This document shows positions 31,088-39,678 of a stretch of 64,000 bases of DNA, piece after piece. Below the pieces are notes generated by a model. The model was not told where the DNA came from and made no database searches. It saw only the letters and a program-made list of their open reading frames with translations. Every line of letters begins with the position of its first letter. Position 1 is the first letter of the stretch. The stretch covers positions 62,001-126,000 of the forward strand of contig NZ_MDGL01000035.1 in the NCBI RefSeq assembly GCF_002742265.1, read 5' to 3'. The DNA comes from Maribacter sp. 4G9 (lineage in GTDB: Bacteria; Bacteroidota; Bacteroidia; Flavobacteriales; Flavobacteriaceae). The translations under genes were made by a program, and so were the position numbers.

Positions 31088-31117
31088 AACTTATATGAAC
31101 CTATAAACTATATCACC

Positions 31118-31948
31118 ATGAAAAATATACTTGTACCTACCGATTTCTCCGAAAACTGTAATAAGGCAGCCGAGTTGGGCATTGAAATGGCCAAACTTTA
31201 TCATGCAGAAATCCATTTCTATCATTTGATACATACCCCCGTGGACTGGGTTAAATTGGATAAGCTAAAGGAAAAAAGATATCCTAAAACACTTAAAGAA
31301 ATTGGGGCTGCAAAATCCGCTTTGCGCGAATTGGAAAAAAGGGCGGAAAAGGAAGGTCTAGAATGTCGGACCTTTTTGGAATATCAGGTTGAAACTACTA
31401 AAATTCTAAAGCATTCTGGTCATTTTCATCATGATTTTATCATCACGGGGAGCAGTGGCACCAAAGGCACGGTTAGGGAATTGTTCGGTAGCAACGTTGA
31501 ACAAATAGTTCGAAAATCGGTTGTTCCTGTAATCGTGGTCAAAGAGGAAGAGGTTTCATTTCCATTTAAGAATATCGTGTTCGTTTCGGATTTTGAAGAG
31601 GATGTAAGTGAGGCTTTTAAGCACGTAATCTCCATTGCAAAAAAATGCAATGCCCATATCCGTCTATTGCGTGTTAATACAAAAACTGATACCAATAGTA
31701 TCGAAGTGGGATTAAATCCGATTAAAACTTTTCTCGAAAAGTTCCCAGACCTGAAAAATTATTCCATGTTCGTCAATAACGAACCTTCGGTAGAAACAGG
31801 AATCAATACCTTCTTAAACTATGAACCGACAGACTTGATTGCCATGTGTACCCACGGGAGTACTGGTTTTTTGAGCTTGTTTTCCAAAAGTATCACAGAG
31901 GGAGTAGCCAATCATTCCGCACTTCCGGTAATGACGATTAAAATTTAA
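31118..31948 (+). CDS. Universal stress protein, two UspA domains
   Basis: This 276-residue cytoplasmic protein contains two UspA folds. The first starts NILVPTDFSENCNKAAELG and ends with a full ATP-binding signature G-2x-G-9x-G-S (GSSGTKGTVRELFGSN), followed by VPVIVV. The second starts at about residue 150 (NIVFVSDFEE) and ends GSTGFLSLFSKSITEG and LPVMTI. ATP-binding UspA proteins accumulate under starvation, hypoxia and other growth arrest. Its position just after a lactate dehydrogenase and before a potassium channel supports a stress-survival role for the block. Confidence 0.93.
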   Translation: MKNILVPTDFSENCNKAAELGIEMAKLYHAEIHFYHLIHTPVDWVKLDKLKEKRYPKTLKEIGAAKSALRELEKRAEKEGLECRTFLEYQVETTKILKHSGHFHHDFIITGSSGTKGTVRELFGSNVEQIVRKSVVPVIVVKEEEVSFPFKNIVFVSDFEEDVSEAFKHVISIAKKCNAHIRLLRVNTKTDTNSIEVGLNPIKTFLEKFPDLKNYSMFVNNEPSVETGINTFLNYEPTDLIAMCTHGSTGFLSLFSKSITEGVANHSALPVMTIKI

Positions 31949-31963
31949 ATAAATCATTTTAAG

Positions 31964-32518
31964 ATGTCGGGAAGCTTAAATCAAATACGAGAAAAACCCT
32001 TTTACAAATTATTGTTGGGAAGAACGATTTTACCCCTTGTTAGCATTTTGGGTATTGGCATCTTGTATGTTGCTTTAATGTCAATGGTCGACCATAAATC
32101 GTTGCCATTCCACATTATCATTGTTACAGCAGCATTGGGCAAGACCATCGTGATTACGATGACCACTTTAACACGATTATCAAAACTGATAAAAATCTGT
32201 CATTCGTTGGAGCGGTTGCTATGGGTTTTTGGTTTGATAATCATCATAAGCATTTTTTCTTTTGCAACGGATTATGCCTGCCTTTTTCAATTTAGCCTTT
32301 CTACATTTGAAGGTGTACCCGATTATTCAAATTCGTACTTGTACAATTTGTATCATTTTTTCTACTTCAGCGTGATAACTTTTTCAACTGTGGGCTTCGG
32401 CGATATAATTCCAACGTCCGATGTAGCTCGGTTCGTCGTTATGCTCGAAATATTCTTAAGTTTTTTCTTGATCGTTTTCGCTATGGCCAATATTAAAAAA
32501 ATACACATCAATGGATAA
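31964..32518 (+). CDS. Two-pore-helix potassium channel (ion channel family)
   Basis: The 184-residue membrane protein has about four hydrophobic helices. The pore loop and selectivity filter TFSTVGFGDIIPTS lies near residue 145, followed by a last helix. TVGFGD is the K+ channel filter (T-x-G-[YF]-G-D). No regulatory RCK domain is attached. It lies 15 bp after the universal stress protein and overlaps the ATP-cone gene by 8 bp, so channel and nucleotide-binding protein are probably translated together. Potassium release or uptake under stress is an inference. Confidence 0.87.
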   Translation: MSGSLNQIREKPFYKLLLGRTILPLVSILGIGILYVALMSMVDHKSLPFHIIIVTAALGKTIVITMTTLTRLSKLIKICHSLERLLWVFGLIIIISIFSFATDYACLFQFSLSTFEGVPDYSNSYLYNLYHFFYFSVITFSTVGFGDIIPTSDVARFVVMLEIFLSFFLIVFAMANIKKIHING

Positions 32519-33350
32519 TATAAATATCATAAAGGCAAGCGGCGAGAAAGCACCTTTTGAAATAGAAAAAGTGATACGTTCACTAGAACGGGCGGGTGCC
32601 GATAAATTGTTGATCAAAGAGATAGTTCAAGATATTGATAAGGAAGTTCACGACGGAATGACTACAAAAAAGATATATCAAATGGCCTTTAACATATTAA
32701 AGAGAAATTCTAGGATTAGTGCCTCAAAGTACAAGCTGAAAAAAGCCCTGATGGAATTAGGGCCTTCAGGCTATCCCTTTGAAAAATTTGTAGGCAAGGT
32801 GTTTGACCATGAAGGTTTTGACACAAAAGTCGGGGTAATCGTACAAGGAAACTGTGTACAGCATGAAGTGGACGTGATTGCCCAGAAGGATAATAAACAC
32901 TATATGATAGAGTGCAAATACCATAGTGATCAGGGAAGGTTCTGCAATGTAAAGATTCCGCTATACATCCATTCACGATTTCTGGATGTAGAAAAACAAT
33001 GGCAAAAACAACAAGGCCATAAAACCAAGTTTCATCATGGCGGTGTCTATACCAATACCCGTTTTACGAGCGACGCCATCCAATATGGCGCCTGTGCAGG
33101 TTTGATGCTGACGAGTTGGGACTATCCTAAAGGGAACGGTTTGAAGGAAAGAATAGACAGACTCGGCCTACATCCCTTAACCTCTTTGACTACATTGACC
33201 AAAGCGGAAAAATCTAAATTATTGGATAAAGGCATTGTGCTCTGCAAGGAAATTAACGAAAACCCATCACTATTGGAGCAAATAGGTATTCCCAAACAAA
33301 GACAAAAAAATATTCTCAAAGATTCAAGGGAATTATGTACAGCACATTAA
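32511..33350 (+). CDS. ATP-cone domain fused to Mrr-like restriction endonuclease domain
   Basis: The 279-residue protein starts with an ATP-cone (about residues 4-90; IIKASGEKAPFEIEKVIRSL), the nucleotide-sensing domain best known from ribonucleotide reductase and NrdR. From about residue 90 it has a PD-(D/E)xK nuclease fold of the Mrr type, with Asp121 in HEVDVIAQ and Glu134-x-Lys136 in MIECKYH. The active-site residues are intact, so it may be a functional nuclease gated by ATP/dATP or AMP level. No methyltransferase or specificity subunit is nearby, which argues against classical restriction-modification. It overlaps the K+ channel gene by 8 bp. Confidence 0.85.
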   Translation: MDNINIIKASGEKAPFEIEKVIRSLERAGADKLLIKEIVQDIDKEVHDGMTTKKIYQMAFNILKRNSRISASKYKLKKALMELGPSGYPFEKFVGKVFDHEGFDTKVGVIVQGNCVQHEVDVIAQKDNKHYMIECKYHSDQGRFCNVKIPLYIHSRFLDVEKQWQKQQGHKTKFHHGGVYTNTRFTSDAIQYGACAGLMLTSWDYPKGNGLKERIDRLGLHPLTSLTTLTKAEKSKLLDKGIVLCKEINENPSLLEQIGIPKQRQKNILKDSRELCTAH

Positions 33351-33380
33351 AATAATTAGTAATCCTTAAAAATAATACAG

Positions 33381-33635
33381 ATGAAAACAAAAGAATTACA
33401 AAAACTGAAGAGTAGCGAGTTAGAGCCATTTTACCAAGCAATGGAAGACGATCCAATGTTGCTGGAAGAAGCCTTTGAAATTCTCTTGGAGATGGTCAAT
33501 TCAGAACCCAAATCCGCCAAGAAACTCGCTCTTCTTATCAAGGAGGACTTTCACGATTTATATAAAGAAATAGCGGCGTTGTGCAAATCGAACGAAACCA
33601 AAGTAAACACCCCTTCATGCTGCAGTGGACTCTAA
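33381..33635 (+). CDS. Small hypothetical protein, 84 aa, CC-containing tail
   Basis: I do not recognise this 84-residue acidic, largely helical protein. It has leucine/glutamate-rich helices (about residues 1-70) and a short tail ending PSCCSGL with two adjacent cysteines, plus one cysteine at about residue 68. It has no signal peptide. It lies 30 bp after the ATP-cone nuclease and 24 bp before a 54-residue reading frame, all in one direction, and is likely co-transcribed with them. Confidence 0.65.
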   Translation: MKTKELQKLKSSELEPFYQAMEDDPMLLEEAFEILLEMVNSEPKSAKKLALLIKEDFHDLYKEIAALCKSNETKVNTPSCCSGL

Positions 33636-33659
33636 AATTCGACATATACAAAGACCTCA

Positions 33660-33824
33660 ATGACTGATTTCTTTGAGCGGGCCAATAGCCCCATAAGGCC
33701 GGGACTTGCTGGATGCCATGAAAGGATTATTAAAATGAATAATGATAAAAATGCAATGTTGATTCCGGAGATATACAGGAAAAGGATTTTAGTGAACCTA
33801 CAGAAATTGGGTCACGAGCTTTAG
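33660..33824 (+). CDS. Small hypothetical protein, 54 aa
   Basis: A complete ATG-to-TAG frame of 54 residues fills the gap between the 84-residue protein and the metallo-beta-lactamase gene, leaving 24 bp and 12 bp on its two sides. The product starts MTDFFERANSPIRPGLAGCH and has a basic helical second half (EIYRKRILVNLQKL). It is soluble and has no recognised domain. Its tight fit in the operon and sensible codon use are the only evidence. It may be real or a chance frame. Confidence 0.5.
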   Translation: MTDFFERANSPIRPGLAGCHERIIKMNNDKNAMLIPEIYRKRILVNLQKLGHEL

Positions 33825-33836
33825 CAAATAAAAGCA

Positions 33837-35213
33837 ATGGAAACAAATACAATAAAAATTCATTTTTTAGGTGCGGCGGGAACCGTTACCGGCTCCAAAT
33901 ATCTTCTGGATACAGGGGACAGAAAAATACTTGTGGATTGCGGTCTATTTCAGGGGCTCAAGGAACTACGCTTAAAAAATTGGGAATACCCGCCTGTTAA
34001 CGTCAAGGACATTGATGCCATATTGCTTACCCACGGCCACATGGACCATACAGGCTATCTTCCAAGGTTGGTAAAGCAAGGTTTCAAAGGGCCAATTTAT
34101 GGCACCTACCCCACATTGGACATCGCCAAGATTATATTGAACGATAGTGCCAAAATACAGGAACAGGAGGCCGAACGTGCCAATAAAGAAGGGTATTCAA
34201 AGCACAGTCCCGCTGAACCGCTGTACGATTTAAAGGATGTTGAAAAGACCATTCCGTATTTCAAGGGAATACCGCCCAACCAGTGGCTTCCCATTTTAAA
34301 AAATGTAAAAGCAAGATTTCAGTATAACGGTCATATTCTTGGGGCAACCTATATTGAATTGGATGTGCAGGGTAAACGATTTGTCTTTTCAGGGGATATT
34401 GGTAGAACTAATGATTTGCTTTTATATCCCCCCGTAAAACCAACAGGAGCGGATGTGTTGTTTATGGAATCAACATATGGCGGCAGGTTCCATCCTGAAG
34501 AGAAAGAGGCCATCCCTCTTATAGAAAAATTGGTCAACGAAACCATTTCAAGGGGGGGCAGCCTTTTTATACCGAGTTTTTCGGTTGAACGCGCCCAATT
34601 GATGATGTTGATATTCTGGAGACTTTTAAAGAAAAACAAAATTCCGAAAGTTCCCATGATAATGGACAGCCCCATGGGGGCCAATGTCTTGGAACTATTT
34701 CACAGAACACGTGACTGGCACAGGTTGGAAGATGACGAGTGTGACGAAATGTGTTCCCATTTTACGGTCGTGAGCGGTTACCATGAAACTATGGAACTGA
34801 GAAGTGATGACAATCCAAAAATTGTCATTGCAGGAAGCGGGATGCTCACAGGTGGCAGAATGCTAAACTATCTGGAAACCCAGGCACAGAATCCTGATAA
34901 CACTTTACTCTTTGTTGGCTATCAAGCAGAAGGTACCCGTGGAAGAAAATTATTGGAAGGAGAAAAGGAATTAAAAGTGTATGGAAAGACCGTATCCTTC
35001 AAAATGCAAGTGGCAGAGATTGAAGGGCTTTCGGCCCATGCAGACCATGCCGAACTGCTGGATTGGTTGAGTGATGTAAAGGAACCGCCAGAGAAATTAT
35101 TTATCGTTCATGGCGAAAAAGAAGGGGCCGAGGCCTTAAAACAGGGAATCAAGGAAACCTATGGTTGGGAGAGTGAAATTCCCCAACTCTATGGTATCGA
35201 AGAGATAAGATAG
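33837..35213 (+). CDS. MBL-fold beta-CASP RNA metallohydrolase
   Basis: This 458-residue protein has the metallo-beta-lactamase zinc motif HGHMDH at residues 66-71, the Asp in VFSGDIGR and a C-terminal His in LSAHADHAEL. A beta-CASP insertion between them is marked by FIPSFSVERAQ and SGMLTGGRM. That combination is typical of CPSF/RNase J-like RNA nucleases rather than small-molecule lactamases. It is cytoplasmic. Related genes often lie in stress islands beside AMP phosphorylase, as here (31 bp to the next gene), but the RNA target is not known. Confidence 0.9.
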   Translation: METNTIKIHFLGAAGTVTGSKYLLDTGDRKILVDCGLFQGLKELRLKNWEYPPVNVKDIDAILLTHGHMDHTGYLPRLVKQGFKGPIYGTYPTLDIAKIILNDSAKIQEQEAERANKEGYSKHSPAEPLYDLKDVEKTIPYFKGIPPNQWLPILKNVKARFQYNGHILGATYIELDVQGKRFVFSGDIGRTNDLLLYPPVKPTGADVLFMESTYGGRFHPEEKEAIPLIEKLVNETISRGGSLFIPSFSVERAQLMMLIFWRLLKKNKIPKVPMIMDSPMGANVLELFHRTRDWHRLEDDECDEMCSHFTVVSGYHETMELRSDDNPKIVIAGSGMLTGGRMLNYLETQAQNPDNTLLFVGYQAEGTRGRKLLEGEKELKVYGKTVSFKMQVAEIEGLSAHADHAELLDWLSDVKEPPEKLFIVHGEKEGAEALKQGIKETYGWESEIPQLYGIEEIR

Positions 35214-35244
35214 GTGATAAAAATACACAAAAAATAACACGGAA

Positions 35245-36747
35245 ATGGAAGAAAAATCGAACATCCTCAAATACAAAACTCTAGGTATTTACACGCAAAA
35301 TGAAAACGTCGTGTATATGCGGAAAGATTGTCATGTCTGCATTTCAGAAGGGTTTGAGGCATTGACCCGAATACGCGTCTCGAACATGAGCACCTCGGTA
35401 ATTGCAAGCCTCCATATCATTACTTCTGATGTACTTAGGCAGGGCGAAATAGGGTTGTCACAAATTGCGGCAAAAAAACTCAAAGTATCGAATGGCGAAA
35501 CGCTATATGTATCCCATTTGGAACCCATAGAATCGTTGAGTTTTGTAAGGGCAAAAATTTATAATCAAAGACTCGATTACAAAGCCTATAAAGACATCAT
35601 AACGGATATCATCGAAGGGGACTATTCCAACATCCACCTATCGGCATTTATTACGGCCTGTGCAGGCGACCGAATGGATCTCAATGAAATCTCGGACCTT
35701 ACCAAGGCAATGATAACCTCGGGAAAACAATTGAATTGGAACAAGGAAATTGTGGTGGACAAACACTGTATCGGGGGGTTGCCGGGCAATAGAACTACGC
35801 CTATCGTCGTCGCAATTGCCGCCGCTTACGGGCTTACCATGCCCAAAACTTCCTCACGGGCCATTACTTCTCCAGCGGGTACTGCCGATACTATGGAAGT
35901 ATTGACGAATGTTACCCTTTCTGGCGAAGAAATCAAACGTGTCGTGGAACAGGAAGGTGGATGTTTGGCTTGGGGCGGCACCGCCCAATTAAGCCCAGCG
36001 GATGATATTCTCATTAAGGTAGAAAAAGCCTTGGATATTGATAGTGAAGGCCAACTAATCGCCTCTGTATTGTCCAAAAAAGCGGCCGCAGGTGCTACCC
36101 ATGTGGTCATCGACATTCCTGTTGGAGAAACGGCCAAGGTGCGCAGCAAAGAGGCCGCGCAAAAACTCAAAGAACATATGGAAGCCGTAGGCGATGCAGT
36201 AGGGCTTAAAATAAAGGTGGTCATTACCGATGGTAGCCAGCCCGTGGGTAGGGGTATCGGCCCCAATTTAGAAGCAGTTGATGTCCTAAGTGTTTTGCAA
36301 AATGAAGAGAATGCACCACAAGACCTTAAAGAACGGGCATTATTGTTGGCAGGGGAACTTTTGGAACTATCGGAAAAAGTGGAGACAGGAAAAGGCCTTG
36401 AAACAGCAAAAGAACTGCTGGAAAGCGGAAAGGCTTACCAAAAATTCGAGGCCATCTGCAAGGCACAAGGAAGATTTTCAAAAACCTATGTTGCCCCTTA
36501 CCAATTTGAGATGCACGCACCCACATCTGGCACGGTCAAAAAAATAAACAATCGAAAGATTGCAAAACTCGCAAAATTGTCGGGAGCGCCACAATCGAAG
36601 TTGGCAGGTATTTCGATGAACGTGCGTTTAGGCGATGAAATAGAGAAAGGTGGGCTGCTCTATAGACTTCACGCCGAATCCAATGGGGAATTGAACTATG
36701 CTCTGGAGTACTACGAGAATCACGATGATATCATTGTAATTGAATGA
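35245..36747 (+). CDS. AMP phosphorylase (thymidine phosphorylase family, archaeal type)
   Basis: The 500-residue protein has the N-terminal extension (about 90 residues) and the nucleoside-phosphorylase core of archaeal AMP phosphorylases. Signatures are DKHCIGGLPGNRTTPIVVAI and KTSSRAITSPAGTADTMEV. The family normally converts AMP and phosphate into adenine and ribose-1,5-bisphosphate; it is longer than bacterial thymidine phosphorylases (about 440). No ribose-1,5-bisphosphate isomerase or RuBisCO is in the window, so the archaeal carbon pathway is not complete here. The PRPP synthetase and PPK2 close by suggest adenylate and ribose-phosphate recycling. Confidence 0.88.
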   Translation: MEEKSNILKYKTLGIYTQNENVVYMRKDCHVCISEGFEALTRIRVSNMSTSVIASLHIITSDVLRQGEIGLSQIAAKKLKVSNGETLYVSHLEPIESLSFVRAKIYNQRLDYKAYKDIITDIIEGDYSNIHLSAFITACAGDRMDLNEISDLTKAMITSGKQLNWNKEIVVDKHCIGGLPGNRTTPIVVAIAAAYGLTMPKTSSRAITSPAGTADTMEVLTNVTLSGEEIKRVVEQEGGCLAWGGTAQLSPADDILIKVEKALDIDSEGQLIASVLSKKAAAGATHVVIDIPVGETAKVRSKEAAQKLKEHMEAVGDAVGLKIKVVITDGSQPVGRGIGPNLEAVDVLSVLQNEENAPQDLKERALLLAGELLELSEKVETGKGLETAKELLESGKAYQKFEAICKAQGRFSKTYVAPYQFEMHAPTSGTVKKINNRKIAKLAKLSGAPQSKLAGISMNVRLGDEIEKGGLLYRLHAESNGELNYALEYYENHDDIIVIE

Positions 36748-36750
36748 GTT

Positions 36751-37890
36751 ATGAAGGAAAAAGATAAAATATTGGTAATCGGGGGGTACGGTACCGTTGG
36801 GGCCATCGTGTCGCGACAGCTTGCCTTGCGATACCCTTCAAAAATTATCGTTGCCGGCAGGAACAAGTTGAAGGCCGAAAATTTTATTCAAAAGAAAGGA
36901 CTCATTGCCAAGGCCATTTTCATGGACATTGAAAAGGAAAGATTTGAAAATGTAAACTTTAGTGAGGTACATACGGTCGTGAACTGTATAGAGACCATGA
37001 ATATTTCTTTTATTCTCGAATGTATCCAGCTCAATATAAATTACACAGAGGTTGGCGCCTCCTTCAGGACACACAAGCGATTTTATGAAATATGGGATTA
37101 TATCGACAATTCCGATTGCTTGGTTATTCCCAGCGTTGGTTTGGTGCCGGGTCTTTCCAACATTTTTGCGTTTAACGGTGCCAAACAATTTTCCGAAATA
37201 GATGAAATACATACCTATATGATGCTTGGCCTTGGCGAGGCCCATGGAGTTGATTCCATTAGGTGGATGCTGGAAAAGGCAAATAGTTCATTCAAAATAA
37301 AGACAAAAGAAGGAAGCGTTGCCGTGAAAGGTTTTACCCATCCAAAATCGTCCCGGTTATTGAATGAACAAAAGGAACGGACTTTCTATTTGTTCGATTT
37401 CTCGGACCATCACACCATTCCACTTCTTGTGGATACCAATGCCATAGATACCCGCATCGGTTTCGATTCCAGAACGATTACATATTTGTTTTATCTACTT
37501 CGGAAAACCGGTGTTTTGAAATGGTTTAAAAATATAGGTCCAAAAAGATTCAAAAAAGTTTTGGATTTCATCCGGATGGGTTCGGAACGGTTTGGGCTAC
37601 AAATAGAGATTAATGGAAGAGACAGCTTAGGGATGCAATACAGTATAAAGTATTTGGCGACAGGAGAAAATGAGGCTCTGGCTACTGCAACGGTTACTTC
37701 ATACGCCGCAGAACTGATGTACTTGAATAAAACCCAAAAGGGATTGAAACACATTGAGGAAGTTTGTGATCTTGATGAATTGAAGGGCTATCTGGAAAAA
37801 CATAATATTAGAATTTTAAACAATATAGATAATGAAAACGATACTGTTCAGCCTTCCGGGAAACCAGGAACTTACGGCACAACTAGCTAA
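36751..37890 (+). CDS. Saccharopine dehydrogenase-like NAD(P)-binding protein
   Basis: This 379-residue protein starts with a Rossmann motif VIGGYGTVGAIVSRQLALR and follows the saccharopine-dehydrogenase-like reductase fold (VPSVGLVPGLSNIFAFNGA is a good match to the central domain). The substrate is unknown: relatives act on polyamines, lipids or amino-acid conjugates. It lies 3 bp after AMP phosphorylase, and its last 59 bp overlap the start of the PRPP synthetase gene in another frame. The final residues (NENDTVQPSGK and onward) are therefore dictated by the neighbouring gene and may be a read-on tail. Confidence 0.8.
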   Translation: MKEKDKILVIGGYGTVGAIVSRQLALRYPSKIIVAGRNKLKAENFIQKKGLIAKAIFMDIEKERFENVNFSEVHTVVNCIETMNISFILECIQLNINYTEVGASFRTHKRFYEIWDYIDNSDCLVIPSVGLVPGLSNIFAFNGAKQFSEIDEIHTYMMLGLGEAHGVDSIRWMLEKANSSFKIKTKEGSVAVKGFTHPKSSRLLNEQKERTFYLFDFSDHHTIPLLVDTNAIDTRIGFDSRTITYLFYLLRKTGVLKWFKNIGPKRFKKVLDFIRMGSERFGLQIEINGRDSLGMQYSIKYLATGENEALATATVTSYAAELMYLNKTQKGLKHIEEVCDLDELKGYLEKHNIRILNNIDNENDTVQPSGKPGTYGTTS

Positions 37891-38725
37891 AAAGATGAAC
37901 GCCGAAATCGGGGAATGCAAACTGCGCAAGTTTCCCGACGGCGAATCCTATACCCGTATCCTATCCGATGTGAAAGGAAAATGTGTGGTAATGGTCTGTA
38001 CCCTACACGAACCCGATGAAAAGTTGTTACCCCTCTACTTTTTAAGCCATACGGCCAAATCCTTGGGAGCAATGTGTACTTGTTTGGTGGCACCCTATTT
38101 GGCTTATATGCGTCAGGACAAAGTGTTTCATGAGGGGGAAGGGGTTACCTCGACTTTCTTCGGAAAATTGATTTCAGGATTTGCGGATAGCATTACCACG
38201 GTTGACCCTCACTTGCACAGAATTAGTTCGTTGGGAGAAGTGTATCAAATTCCAAATAAAGTGATTCACGCTGCCGACGCGATTTCAGAATGGATTAAAG
38301 AAAATATCGAAAACCCAGTACTTATTGGGCCTGATTCGGAAAGTGAACAATGGGTTTCAGAAGTCGCCAAAAATGCAGGAGCACCATTTACAGTATTACA
38401 AAAGGTGCGTCACGGTGACCGTGATGTAGAAGTCTCTGTTCCCGATGTGGATAAGTACAAGAATGCCACACCTATTTTAGTAGATGACATTATTTCCACA
38501 GCCCGAACAATGATTGAAACCGTACAACATCTGAAAAAAGCAGGAATGAAACCGCCTATTTGTATAGGCATTCACGCCGTATTTTCAGGAAACGCCTATC
38601 AAAATTTATTGGATTCCGGAGTGGAAAAAATAGTGACGTGCAATACCATCCCGCATCCTTCAAATGCTATTGATTTAAGTGATATAATGGCAAAAGAGGT
38701 GAAAAAATTAATGCATCATATATGA
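37832..38725 (+). CDS. prs: Ribose-phosphate pyrophosphokinase (PRPP synthetase), archaeal-like class
   Basis: The 297-residue enzyme makes PRPP from ribose-5-phosphate and ATP, releasing AMP. The N-terminal half shows LPGNQELTAQLAKKM, KFPDGESYTRI and AYMRQDKVFHEGEGV, and the PRPP-binding loop PILVDDIISTARTM is intact. It is shorter than housekeeping bacterial Prs (about 310-320) and looks like class III/archaeal forms. The start ATG at 37832 fits the family N-terminus and lies 59 bp inside the previous gene. AMP produced here could be phosphorolysed by the AMP phosphorylase upstream. Confidence 0.9.
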   Translation: MKTILFSLPGNQELTAQLAKKMNAEIGECKLRKFPDGESYTRILSDVKGKCVVMVCTLHEPDEKLLPLYFLSHTAKSLGAMCTCLVAPYLAYMRQDKVFHEGEGVTSTFFGKLISGFADSITTVDPHLHRISSLGEVYQIPNKVIHAADAISEWIKENIENPVLIGPDSESEQWVSEVAKNAGAPFTVLQKVRHGDRDVEVSVPDVDKYKNATPILVDDIISTARTMIETVQHLKKAGMKPPICIGIHAVFSGNAYQNLLDSGVEKIVTCNTIPHPSNAIDLSDIMAKEVKKLMHHI

Positions 38726-39366
38726 GAAAACAAAGTTTCATAGTACTATTTATCTTATTCAGCATCACAATGAATGGACAAACTGAAATGCTCATTGGGC
38801 AGATTTCAGGTAGAGTTGTCGTTCGAGAAAATTTTAATGAAGATGGTGCTTTTATAAACAAACAAACATTCGAAGCCGGTGAAACCATAAAGAAAAATGG
38901 CTATTATGAAATTAAGGTGGTTACGGAATTGTTTGATAAAGACAAAAAATCCACCGATAAATATACAACGACCTATCGATGTAAGCCAGATGAAGCCAGT
39001 GTAATGGTAATGGCGTTTCCGTTTTCAAACCCAAAATCAAAAGAGACCGAAATTAATACCACCTCTAAAAAATTTAAAGAGTTCTACGATTTGGACAGCC
39101 TTGAAGATATAGAGTTGGAAATGAGCTTTGATTCGGGCTTGTTGAATTTTTTTGGTTCAAAAAGCGTCATAAAGATTTACGACCGAACATTAGAGGGCAA
39201 CAAAACCAACATTAATTCAAAAATAAATATTAAGGCCTATGCCTGGGGAATTCGCATTAAACAACTCAACTATACCGTCAACGAAAAATTAAACGGGAAT
39301 GGTTTATTGACCTTTCAGAAATTTACAGAAGAAGACAATAGTTATTTTACAATGACTTATAAATAG
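38722..39366 (+). CDS. Secreted hypothetical protein, 214 aa
   Basis: The 214-residue product begins with a signal peptide (RKQSFIVLFILFSITMNGQ), with likely cleavage after about residue 20. The rest is beta-rich with many alternating polar/hydrophobic strands and no cysteine cluster. The arrangement (a central acidic segment, then long strands to the end) is reminiscent of DUF3108/TapB-like periplasmic beta-barrels, but I cannot confirm that. The start overlaps the PRPP synthetase stop by 4 bp (ATGA), so it is translationally coupled despite being exported. Confidence 0.7.
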   Translation: MRKQSFIVLFILFSITMNGQTEMLIGQISGRVVVRENFNEDGAFINKQTFEAGETIKKNGYYEIKVVTELFDKDKKSTDKYTTTYRCKPDEASVMVMAFPFSNPKSKETEINTTSKKFKEFYDLDSLEDIELEMSFDSGLLNFFGSKSVIKIYDRTLEGNKTNINSKINIKAYAWGIRIKQLNYTVNEKLNGNGLLTFQKFTEEDNSYFTMTYK

Positions 39367-39373
39367 AACGAAA

Positions 39374-39667
39374 ATGAACAACTACGACACACTTTCAGAA
39401 GCGATAAACGATTTACAGGGAAAAGGCTATACATACGATTTTAACCTAAAACCAGAATGCTTGGAGTGTGCCTCACTAAAAATTGAAATACACCCAGAAG
39501 ATTTTAATGTTGACGAGATGCATCGTTTTGAGGGTATGAGCAGTACCGACGATAACAGTGTGCTTTATGCTATTTCATCAAAAAATGGAATTAAAGGACT
39601 TTTGGTAGATGCCTATGGCGTCTATGCCGAAAACATTTCGGAAGCTATGAGAAAAAAATTACGATAA
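39374..39667 (+). CDS. Small conserved Bacteroidota protein, often named phosphoribosylpyrophosphate synthetase
   Basis: The 97-residue cytoplasmic protein begins NNYDTLSEAINDLQGKGYTYDFN and contains the conserved stretch HPEDFNVDEMHRFEGMSS and a C-terminal GLLVDAYGVYAENIS. I recall this small family as widespread in Bacteroidota and commonly labelled phosphoribosylpyrophosphate synthetase, although it is far too short for that activity. Its presence one gene after real PRPP synthetase explains how the name may have spread. The function is unknown. Confidence 0.7.
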   Translation: MNNYDTLSEAINDLQGKGYTYDFNLKPECLECASLKIEIHPEDFNVDEMHRFEGMSSTDDNSVLYAISSKNGIKGLLVDAYGVYAENISEAMRKKLR

Positions 39668-39678
39668 AATAATAAAGA

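Noticed and set aside
32511-33350. Classical restriction-modification system
   Set aside because: No methyltransferase or specificity gene occurs nearby; the nuclease is embedded in a metabolic operon.
35245-36747. A full archaeal AMP-to-RuBisCO pathway
   Set aside because: No ribose-1,5-bisphosphate isomerase or RuBisCO gene is found in the window.
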